54,321 nucleotides of DNA from a virus. The notes beneath the pieces are model-generated. The model saw nothing but the letters and a program-made list of their open reading frames with translations, was not told the origin of the DNA and did no database searches. Made by a program: the position numbers and the translations under genes. Numbering within the stretch: the first letter of the stretch is position 1; every line of letters begins with the position of its first letter. The stretch is taken from the IMG/VR virus record IMGVR_UViG_3300036985_004801, positions 1 to 54,321 of that record; one strand, given 5' to 3'. Of this stretch, positions 31,880 through 39,238 are shown piece after piece.

Positions 31880-32628
31880 TGAGTTGTTTAAAATGTAATG
31901 CAAATAAGTGTACATGTGAAACATCACTATGTATTAATCCTTTGATTTATTTATTTAAGGAAGTGTTTTCTTTAATAGGTACAACTTCTGGTGATGGAGG
32001 ATTTGCTAAGGCTGTCCCAGCTAAAGCTCCTGATCCAGTACCAATGACATATACTTTAGCTTCAGCTTTAGAATATACATTATCTCAAGGTATTTCTATC
32101 TCTAATAACAAAAATATATGTTGTCCTGATTGTAGATCAGGAATATATGCTTTAGGAAATCTTACTGTATTTCAAAATTTATTAAATATTCTTACTCCAT
32201 CAGATATTTGTTGTATTGAACATTATAGTAGTTTACAAACTTGGATGGTTTTTCAAGAATCATGGGCTAGATTTCATGATGGCAAAATTAAATGTTGTGA
32301 TACAGATTTTAATGAAGTTGTTACAGAATGGATAGCAGCATCAAGTTCTGTAAATTCTAACTATTATTTAGATACTATTATAAATGAGGGGATCTTTGAA
32401 GAGTCTTCATTTAATGGATATAGTGGTTTAGGAATTTTATTTAATTTTCTTCAATTAAATCATCCTGAATTAACAGCAGATGATTATTTAGATATTTTAG
32501 GTATTATGATGGAGCAAGGTGTTGTTGTTTATTGTTCTGATTGTTCAATAACTATTAGCAATGAACCTTCTTTTGAAAAATATTATGGTGGGAAAAAAAA
32601 AGAAATGTTAATAAATAAAATTTTATAA
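31879..32628 (+). CDS. Cys-rich paralogous protein B (249 aa)
   Basis: Overlaps protein A by one base and shares its motif order: a Cys-rich N-terminus (SCLKCNANKCTCETSLCINP), NICCPDC, ICCIEHYSSLQTWMVFQESW and IKCCDTDF, ending CSDCSITISNEPSFEKYYG. The two are probably products of a tandem duplication that has diverged. It has the same compositional type as other genes in the cluster. Its function is unknown. Confidence 0.6.
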   Translation: MSCLKCNANKCTCETSLCINPLIYLFKEVFSLIGTTSGDGGFAKAVPAKAPDPVPMTYTLASALEYTLSQGISISNNKNICCPDCRSGIYALGNLTVFQNLLNILTPSDICCIEHYSSLQTWMVFQESWARFHDGKIKCCDTDFNEVVTEWIAASSSVNSNYYLDTIINEGIFEESSFNGYSGLGILFNFLQLNHPELTADDYLDILGIMMEQGVVVYCSDCSITISNEPSFEKYYGGKKKEMLINKIL

Positions 32629-32629
32629 A

Positions 32630-33670
32630 ATGGGATGTTCATCTTGTCAACAAAATAATCATACAGCACCTGCTGTAACAACAAGTACTCAATCTTTATG
32701 TGATTGTGCATGTGGTTGTGCTGAACCAGTATGTCCTACACCTCAACCATGTACAGAGATTACTGATTCTAAATGTATTGTATATACTGATCTTGCTATT
32801 AGTTGTGGAAATGAAGTTGTTGTAACAACTAACTCTTCTATATCAACAGCATTAAATCAAATAGTAAGTTATTTTTGTGGTGTTGAAGTACCATCAATAG
32901 CAGAAGATATATTATGTAATGGAGATATAATTGTTCCAGCTGGAACTTTAGTACAAGATGCTATAGTAATTTTAGCTGAATATATTTGTAATCTTAATAC
33001 TTCTGTAGATAGCATATTACTTGATATTCCAATCTTACAATTATGTTGTGCTGATAACACTGCATCTAGTTATGTACAAGCTGGTGAAATTGCAGCATTG
33101 CAGACATGTTGTACTGATAATACTGCAGCTAATGTTATACAAGATGGTGATATTGCAACCTTGCAAGGAGATGTAGGTACAATAAATGGAAATTTAATTT
33201 CTGTTATAGGTGATATTGCTTTATTGCAAACTTGCTGTACTGATAATACGGCAGCTAATGTTGTACAAGACGGTGCTATTACAGCATTGCAAGGAGATGT
33301 AAGTACAATCAATTCTACATTGTTAACTCTTGCTCCTAAGTATAAATCTTATGTTGCACAGTTAACACAAGCAAGTATTAGTGATCCTACAGTATTGGTA
33401 TTAGACAATGAATTAAGTGGGCCAATAGTTTGGACTAGATATGCACAAGGATATTATCAAGGTACTTTAGTTGGTGCATTTCCAACTGCCAAAACTGTAA
33501 TTTTTATGCAAGTAAATAATCCAGTAGTTGCTACTTATGGATTAAGTTATGTTGTGTATAGACAAAGTGATGATGTAATAACTTTAATAACTCAAGTAAA
33601 TGATGCTACATCTACTATAGTTGATGATTTATTATTCTCAGCACCAATTGAAATTAGAGTATATAATTAA
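32630..33670 (+). CDS. Coiled-coil tail fibre with 21-aa repeats (346 aa)
   Basis: The N-terminus has a CxxC-type head and a module SKCIVYTDLAISCGNEVVVT related to that of the 170-aa protein. Residues 136-240 hold five tandem 21-residue units of alternating type (LQ.CCxDNTAxxxVQ.GxI and LQGDV.TIN), three heptads long. The C-terminal ~100 residues (YKSYVAQLTQASISDPTVLV, then WTRYAQGYYQGTLVGAF) match a beta-rich tip common in Bacteroidota phage fibres. It is probably a trimeric fibre with a receptor tip. Confidence 0.7.
   Translation: MGCSSCQQNNHTAPAVTTSTQSLCDCACGCAEPVCPTPQPCTEITDSKCIVYTDLAISCGNEVVVTTNSSISTALNQIVSYFCGVEVPSIAEDILCNGDIIVPAGTLVQDAIVILAEYICNLNTSVDSILLDIPILQLCCADNTASSYVQAGEIAALQTCCTDNTAANVIQDGDIATLQGDVGTINGNLISVIGDIALLQTCCTDNTAANVVQDGAITALQGDVSTINSTLLTLAPKYKSYVAQLTQASISDPTVLVLDNELSGPIVWTRYAQGYYQGTLVGAFPTAKTVIFMQVNNPVVATYGLSYVVYRQSDDVITLITQVNDATSTIVDDLLFSAPIEIRVYN
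33035..33349 (+). repeat. Five tandem 63-bp (21-codon) coding repeats
   Basis: Units begin at 33035, 33098, 33161, 33224 and 33287, each opening with codons for Leu-Gln. The order is A-A-B-A-B, where A encodes the LQ.CC.DNTA type and B the LQGDV type. DNA identity between the units at 33098 and 33224 is high, so the A-B pair was recently duplicated. Confidence 0.85.
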
Positions 33671-33684
33671 TTAAATATAATCTT

Positions 33685-34182
33685 ATGTGTTTTACTTGTG
33701 GAAATAATAGTTGTGCTGGAAACTGCAATGCAATACCAAAAGGATTAAGAGGTCCTAGAGGTCATGTTGGAGAAAAAGGTGATACTGGACTTACTGGTCC
33801 AATTGGACTTACTGGTCCGCAAGGTCCTTCTGGTGCACAAGGTTTAACTGGTCCTCAAGGTATTCAAGGAGTTCCTGGTTCATCAGGTACTGGTGGTTCT
33901 CCGGGAGCTATGGGAATTGCTGGATTACCTGGACTTAATGGTGTAGATGGAACTAATGGTATTGATGGTGTTACAGGGCCTCAAGGGATTCAAGGTATTC
34001 AAGGAGATCAAGGATATTCTGGTAGAGGTATTGCTATGTTTTCACAAACTAGTCAACCAACTCCTGCAGACTTTAATGCTGCTTATGGTGGTATTGAAGG
34101 ATATGGTGTGAACTTTGTTCCTGCCTCAGGAAATGATGCTCTTAAAGCAGGAGATATTTGGATTCAATCATGTACAGCATAA
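33685..34182 (+). CDS. Collagen-like fibre protein (165 aa)
   Basis: After a Cys-rich cap (MCFTCGNNSCAGNCNA) come about 30 Gly-X-Y triplets (GPRGHVGEKGDTGLTGPIGL and so on) interrupted once by GSSGTGGSPG. A globular end follows (FSQTSQPTPADFNAAYGG...GDIWIQSC). Such triplets form a triple helix, so the protein is probably a trimeric fibre. It lies in the fibre cluster, 14 bp after the 346-aa fibre gene. Confidence 0.8.
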   Translation: MCFTCGNNSCAGNCNAIPKGLRGPRGHVGEKGDTGLTGPIGLTGPQGPSGAQGLTGPQGIQGVPGSSGTGGSPGAMGIAGLPGLNGVDGTNGIDGVTGPQGIQGIQGDQGYSGRGIAMFSQTSQPTPADFNAAYGGIEGYGVNFVPASGNDALKAGDIWIQSCTA

Positions 34183-34188
34183 TATAGT

Positions 34189-35943
34189 ATGAGCACATAT
34201 AAAATGTTTGATGGTACTAATTGGATTGATCCATGTGATTGTAATATTAATATTATTGATTCAACTGGTACATTTAAATTATTAGATCCTAGAGGTTGTG
34301 TATTAAATTATTTTGATGGTACATCATGGTGTCCTATTACATGTCCTTGCATATGTCCACCAGGATATATTTATAATGATGCAACTAATGCTTGTGAAAC
34401 AACTTATATAATCCCAGCGACTCCTAGTGGAGGAAGTACCGTGCCAATTGTTCACGGTGATGTAAGTCCTAGTTACGGAAGTACAGGAACTAGGTTATAT
34501 GAAGATATTTCTACTAAAACTTTTCCTTTAAATGGATGGCAAGATAGTTCTTTGTGTCCTATTCCAACTCCCTTTTGTAGTCCTGGCTATCAAGTTTATG
34601 AAAATTCTGGTGTTGGAACTATGTTAACTGTTGATGCTACAGCTATAGCAGGTAATAATGTATTTGTTAATCCTGGTACTAATAACGATAGACTAAATAC
34701 AGCAGGTATATGGGCTACAGGATATGGTGACAATCAATGGCTACCTCTTGAATTTTGTATAAATATAGATATAGAAAAAACCTATATATTTGCAATGGCT
34801 GGAGATAATCAAGTTAAAGCAAGTATAACATCTTCAACTTTCATGGGAGGGGTAACTAATTTTAATCTTGTAAATTTATGGGGTTCACAAAGTCCAACAG
34901 GTTCACCCGTAAGTGGTAGTGTACTAAGAACTTTTAGTATTTGGCACATGTTTCCAATTACATTACCTGTAGGAAATCATATTTTACAATTATCAGGAAT
35001 GGATTTTGGTACACCGCAGTCATTTGGTGCAGAAATTTATGATATACCTATTGGAAATCCTGGAGATGTTTGGCCGATTGATCAAACAATGCGTGCATTT
35101 TTAGCAAGTACTATTGTTACTCAAGCAGATCTTGCACCTTTTATTACTTTTTCAACAGAACAATTAGTTCAAACTCCACCATTATTAATTGCAGCTGTAG
35201 GAGAAACAATTACTTGGACCTGTCCTCCAGGAACTGTATTAGATTATTGTCAAGGTGTTCCAGCATGCTTAGTAACTGACTTAGTTCCATGTGATGGTGG
35301 TACTCCAATAACTGATAAAACTGAAATAAATATTTGGTTTGATAATTCTGGTTCAATGACATCTACTAGAGATCCATTAGATGTTATGCGTGCTACTATA
35401 TTACAAACTTCATTATTACCTTACTATGGGAATGATGTTATTTTATATAATAAAAGAGTAAAAGTACTCAACATGTTTGATAATGGTTGGAATTATGATG
35501 AACGCTTTGTAAGATGCCTTGCTACAGAAAGAAACTTTAATAGAGCAGTTGATGCTACAGTTGATCAAGTTATTAATTTAACTTATTCTGATGAATCAGA
35601 TGTATATGGTTATGGCGATAGTGCAATGTTTAATCCAACTAGTTTTACAACAATCTATGCTTTAGATATTGCTTATTTAAGAACTGTAATGTCTACAGTA
35701 GGATATACTATTAAGGGAACTGCTTTTAGAGTTAATACTGGACCAAGTTCTTATCCTGGATTTAGAGAATTAACAAAAGCAACTTTTATAAATAATGGTG
35801 CATATACTCCTCCAGATAATGTAAATGATTATTATGCAATTAACTTTAATTGTAATTTAGATACACTAGCAGGATCTACTCCTACTTACTATAAGAATCA
35901 AATTACTGCTGCTATGGCTGCTTTAGGAATAGATATACCATAA
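34189..35943 (+). CDS. Cys-rich tail protein with von Willebrand A-type domain (584 aa)
   Basis: The N-terminal Cys-rich part (DPCDCNI, CPITCPCICPPGYIYNDATN) resembles EGF-like or repeat modules. From residue about 378 a domain begins with EINIWFDNSGSM, where Asp385, Ser387 and Ser389 give the metal-ion-dependent adhesion site DxSxS of VWA domains. Downstream LTYSDESDVYGYGDSAM and TFINNGAYTPPDNVND follow, roughly 200 residues in all, fitting the VWA length. Such domains bind ligands through a divalent cation. A host-adhesion role is inferred from the fibre context. Confidence 0.6.
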   Translation: MSTYKMFDGTNWIDPCDCNINIIDSTGTFKLLDPRGCVLNYFDGTSWCPITCPCICPPGYIYNDATNACETTYIIPATPSGGSTVPIVHGDVSPSYGSTGTRLYEDISTKTFPLNGWQDSSLCPIPTPFCSPGYQVYENSGVGTMLTVDATAIAGNNVFVNPGTNNDRLNTAGIWATGYGDNQWLPLEFCINIDIEKTYIFAMAGDNQVKASITSSTFMGGVTNFNLVNLWGSQSPTGSPVSGSVLRTFSIWHMFPITLPVGNHILQLSGMDFGTPQSFGAEIYDIPIGNPGDVWPIDQTMRAFLASTIVTQADLAPFITFSTEQLVQTPPLLIAAVGETITWTCPPGTVLDYCQGVPACLVTDLVPCDGGTPITDKTEINIWFDNSGSMTSTRDPLDVMRATILQTSLLPYYGNDVILYNKRVKVLNMFDNGWNYDERFVRCLATERNFNRAVDATVDQVINLTYSDESDVYGYGDSAMFNPTSFTTIYALDIAYLRTVMSTVGYTIKGTAFRVNTGPSSYPGFRELTKATFINNGAYTPPDNVNDYYAINFNCNLDTLAGSTPTYYKNQITAAMAALGIDIP

Positions 35944-35959
35944 TATAAAATATAAAGAC

Positions 35960-37003
35960 ATGTGTGAATGTAAAGATAAAAGTTGCTGCAAACATGCAGA
36001 AATAAAATTAAAAGGACCAAGAGGATATACAGGACCAATAGGACCACAAGGAACTGTTGGACCACAAGGTGTTCAGGGTCTACAAGGATTGAATGGCCCA
36101 ACTGGACCAACAGGTATGACAGGTCCGTCTGGCTCAGCAGGTGCGGCAGGTGCTCCGGGTGCAACAGGTGCTCAAGGTGTAGCAGGTATTCCAACTACAA
36201 TACAAGACACAACTACAATTGATCTTGATTATACAGGTGGAATATTAACAGCTGTAGTTCAAGATACTGGATGGGTAGATCTTTTAGGTTTTACTTATTA
36301 TGGAGCTCAAACTGTTAAACCACAATGTAGAAGAATTGGAAATCAAATACATTTTAGAGGTTCTGCTGTTGTTCCATTAGCAAATCCAGCTACACCTACG
36401 GTAGTTGTACCGTTTACATCAACAAGTGCGTATAATGGTATTTCTGGTTGTAAAACTTTTAGTGGAACAGGTGGATGCCTCATTAATTCTAATGGTTCAA
36501 TTGTATTTAATAATGATACTTCGGTTATACCTTTAAGTGTATTAAATGCTCCTACTCTACTTGATGGAAGTTATACTAAGACTAATCATATAGGAACAAG
36601 ACCAATTGATATTGATGCCACTGATGGTACTTCATTATCTGCTAATTTTACTGTAGTTATAACATCAGCTAAAAAATTAGTAATTGGCACTCTAAAAGAT
36701 CAAGAACTTACAGCTAGTAGTGCTTCTACAAATAATATAGGTACTTCTTCTTTACGTTTTATTACAAGTACAATAGTAGCAGGAGATAATGTTCCTAATT
36801 ATATAAACACAAGTACTATTCATAATGCACCAAGTGGAGCAGTATATAATCTTAGTACTGATGGTAATACTGGTGTATGGCCTTTTAGTTGTGATGCAGG
36901 AAAAGAAACAGATATAGGAGGTTTTTTTATAAGTTTAGATGGGTTAACTGCATTTATTAGTCCATGTGCTACAACAATACCAACTCCAACTCCAGTTTGT
37001 TAA
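35960..37003 (+). CDS. Collagen-like fibre protein with beta-rich tip (347 aa)
   Basis: A Cys-rich cap (MCECKDKSCCKHAE) precedes about 16 Gly-X-Y triplets (GPRGYTGPIGPQGTVGPQGV). Then comes a 260-residue beta-rich C-terminus (VDLLGFTYYGAQTVKPQCRR, IGNQIHFRGSAVVPLANPA) typical of a receptor-binding tip. It is the partner of the 165-aa collagen-like protein in layout. A canonical terminator closes the cluster. Confidence 0.75.
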   Translation: MCECKDKSCCKHAEIKLKGPRGYTGPIGPQGTVGPQGVQGLQGLNGPTGPTGMTGPSGSAGAAGAPGATGAQGVAGIPTTIQDTTTIDLDYTGGILTAVVQDTGWVDLLGFTYYGAQTVKPQCRRIGNQIHFRGSAVVPLANPATPTVVVPFTSTSAYNGISGCKTFSGTGGCLINSNGSIVFNNDTSVIPLSVLNAPTLLDGSYTKTNHIGTRPIDIDATDGTSLSANFTVVITSAKKLVIGTLKDQELTASSASTNNIGTSSLRFITSTIVAGDNVPNYINTSTIHNAPSGAVYNLSTDGNTGVWPFSCDAGKETDIGGFFISLDGLTAFISPCATTIPTPTPVC

Positions 37004-37044
37004 AAATATGTCACAGAAGGTTGGTTTATGTGACTGACTAGGAT

Positions 37045-37075
37045 AAACCCCGAAGAGATTCGGGGTTTGTTTTAT
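37045..37075 (+). terminator. Canonical rho-independent terminator
   Basis: Stem AAACCCCGAA (37045-37054) pairs with TTCGGGGTTT (37059-37068) across a GAGA tetraloop and is followed by GTTTTATTATTT. The stem is far more GC-rich than its surroundings. Confidence 0.9.
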
Positions 37076-37086
37076 TATTTAATTTG

Positions 37087-37094
37087 TATTTTTG
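37087..37094 (+). promoter_or_regulatory. Bacteroidota-type promoter (TATTTTTG)
   Basis: TATTTTTG fits TAnnTTTG; TTTG at 37066-37069, 17 bp upstream of the motif, may serve as the -33 element. The gene starts 20 nt downstream at 37115. Confidence 0.6.
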
Positions 37095-37114
37095 ATGATA
37101 AATTAGTATATTAT

Positions 37115-37606
37115 ATGAAAGTAGATTTAAATAAAGCAAGGGTAACAGAGATAAAAGGTAAGGTTATTGAGTATAATGAAGTTAGGGATTTTAATAAAAA
37201 GTACCCAAAGCATCATTTAAAGAAGACTGACATTGTTAAAATAATGAGAACATTCAATTCTAATATGGCTGATGAAACAATGAATAACATCTATGGTGTT
37301 CTTCTACCAGAAAATATTGGAGCTATCTTTATTAATAATGCAGGCAAGCCTAAAGGTAAACCTATTGATTATGCTAAATCTAAATTGGCTGGTAAATTAG
37401 TTTATCATAAAAATTGGGAAACAGATAATAATATAATGAGAATTGTATATGTTAATAAGACAAGAAGAACAATAATTAAAAATACTGGTCTATTTAGTTT
37501 CAATCCTTTACAGGCATTTAAAAGAAAAGCAAGTGCTTACTTTAGAAAGAGTTGGCCTAAATGCTTAACTGTAAATTATAATTCTACAATAGATATTAAA
37601 ATATAA
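37115..37606 (+). CDS. Hypothetical virion-region protein (163 aa)
   Basis: ATG 37115 (MKVDLNKARVTEIKG) lies 20 nt after the promoter motif; an in-frame TTG at 37067 lies in the terminator and is not used. The protein is basic in parts (KTRRTIIKNTGLFSFNPLQA) and has SKLAGKLVYHKNWETDNNIM as another clear stretch. No family was recognised. It begins the connector/tail operon and is followed 3 bp later by the next gene. Confidence 0.6.
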   Translation: MKVDLNKARVTEIKGKVIEYNEVRDFNKKYPKHHLKKTDIVKIMRTFNSNMADETMNNIYGVLLPENIGAIFINNAGKPKGKPIDYAKSKLAGKLVYHKNWETDNNIMRIVYVNKTRRTIIKNTGLFSFNPLQAFKRKASAYFRKSWPKCLTVNYNSTIDIKI

Positions 37607-37609
37607 GTT

Positions 37610-38281
37610 ATGACAAGTATTAGAGAATCAATATCGCGTATAAGAAATGTATTTAAACTTGTTAGTGAAGAAGCCTTCATAACAGATAGATATATTTATA
37701 GTGTTCTTTTAAAGTATGCTAAGGCATTAATTAGAAGACAAGATAATGAAAACAAGTTAATGCAATATGACAGCTTGTTTGAAACTCTACCATTTGTTGA
37801 TCTTATTTCTATAGATAAAATTGAAGCTGATTGTGCTGGAGTAAAAACTGGTTGTAATATTATGAGAACTAAAAAGAAGTTACCTAAGATTATGACTGGT
37901 AGTGTTGGACCAATTCTTAGGAGTGTTTCTTCTATAGATGGGCAAGATATATTTCAACAATGTAAAGCAGCAGTGTATGTTGCTATGTCACAGTCTACTA
38001 ACTTTAAATATAATAAAACACATTACTTCTGGTATAAGAATGGTTATTTATACTTTCCAGATATTAATTGGGAAGCTGTTTCTATTGAAGCAATGTTTGA
38101 AGAACCTGTTGATGCTTTCTGTAATGAAAATGATGAAGATTGTACACCAGCACAAGATAGAAATTTTACTATTCCAGATTATTTATTTACTGAAATGGAA
38201 CAATTTGCACAACAAGAAATGATGACACTTGGTAAAATTCCATCAGATGCAGCAGATAATTCACAAAATATACTAAGATAA
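37610..38281 (+). CDS. Putative ring/adaptor protein (223 aa)
   Basis: Begins with a helical region (SIRESISRIRNVFKLVSEEA, FITDRYIYSVLLKYAKALIR) and contains FVDLISIDKIEADCAGVKTG. The central beta part has HYFWYKNGYLYFPDINWEAV, and an acidic stretch with NENDEDC and a helical tail follow. In crAss-like genomes such a gene in this position encodes a ring/adaptor below the portal (established by context; the exact ring not assignable). It is followed one base later by the next gene. Confidence 0.65.
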   Translation: MTSIRESISRIRNVFKLVSEEAFITDRYIYSVLLKYAKALIRRQDNENKLMQYDSLFETLPFVDLISIDKIEADCAGVKTGCNIMRTKKKLPKIMTGSVGPILRSVSSIDGQDIFQQCKAAVYVAMSQSTNFKYNKTHYFWYKNGYLYFPDINWEAVSIEAMFEEPVDAFCNENDEDCTPAQDRNFTIPDYLFTEMEQFAQQEMMTLGKIPSDAADNSQNILR

Positions 38282-38282
38282 G

Positions 38283-39236
38283 ATGCCAAATACTTTTTTA
38301 AATTACAGAACTTATGATCAGTTATTGGCAGAGATCCAGTCTGATTTTAAAAAATATTACCTTGAAGACTATATTAATCCTCAGGAGTTTATTAAGGTCG
38401 CTAAGAGATGCAATTATGAACTTGGACTAAAGATATTCAAAACCAAAGAATGTGTCTTAGACATTGAGAAAGGTAGGGCAAAACTACCTAATAACTTCAA
38501 TGTATTAAACTTTACATTTTTTTTAGCACATCATTGTATAATTGAACCAATAATTTCTGGAACACAAGTACAGAATATTGCATTAGGTCCAGTTTATAAT
38601 CCAGGTAATTGGACAGATGTGAATCTATGTTCAATGGCTGTTGCACCTAATTCTCCAAATACTCCACCAAAATCTTGTGGTGAATGTGGAAGTAAGTTTG
38701 ATAGTTGTGCATGTAAGCCAATTGGAGATGTTACTCTTAACTGTAAAGGAGAGTACATGGCATTAGTTCAGACATATAAGTTTCATACTAAAAGATGGAC
38801 AGAAATGCATTCTATCAGAATGATTAATAGTCCTGATGTTGTTGATCCTGATTGTCCAAATAAAACTTGGCAGGCACGTAACACAGCATATATTAAAAAT
38901 GGATTTATATATACCTCATTTAAAACAGGTAAACTTTATATCAATTATCAGGGTATGATGGAAGATGAGGATGGAAATTTATTAGTTCCTGATCATGATA
39001 TGTTAAATGAGTTTTATGAGTATGCAATTAAGCAAAGAGTTCTTGAAAACATGATAATGAATGGTGAACCAGTAAATCAAAGTCAGATTCAAATTATAGA
39101 AGCAAGATTAAAAGCTTCTAGGAATAATGCTTATAGTTTAGTTAATACTCCTAACTTTAGCGAATTGAGAAGAATTTGGGAGGTTAATAGAAAAGCTCAA
39201 TACCATAATTTTTACAATGCTTTTAAATCTTATTAA
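38283..39236 (+). CDS. Putative tail connector/ring protein (317 aa)
   Basis: The N-terminus TYDQLLAEIQSDFKKYYLED and NPQEFIKVAKRCNYELGLKI is a helical bundle. A Cys-containing insertion (KSCGECGSKFDSCACK), a beta domain (YIKNGFIYTSFKTGKLYINY) and a helical end follow. The architecture fits a head-tail connector or tail hub component, matching the position in crAss-like genomes just before the giant stabilisation protein. It ends 2 bp before the 1637-aa gene. Confidence 0.65.
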   Translation: MPNTFLNYRTYDQLLAEIQSDFKKYYLEDYINPQEFIKVAKRCNYELGLKIFKTKECVLDIEKGRAKLPNNFNVLNFTFFLAHHCIIEPIISGTQVQNIALGPVYNPGNWTDVNLCSMAVAPNSPNTPPKSCGECGSKFDSCACKPIGDVTLNCKGEYMALVQTYKFHTKRWTEMHSIRMINSPDVVDPDCPNKTWQARNTAYIKNGFIYTSFKTGKLYINYQGMMEDEDGNLLVPDHDMLNEFYEYAIKQRVLENMIMNGEPVNQSQIQIIEARLKASRNNAYSLVNTPNFSELRRIWEVNRKAQYHNFYNAFKSY

Positions 39237-39238
39237 TT

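Noticed and set aside
37067-37114. TTG start of the 163-aa protein upstream of its promoter
   Set aside because: It falls in the terminator arm and before the -7 motif at 37087-37094.
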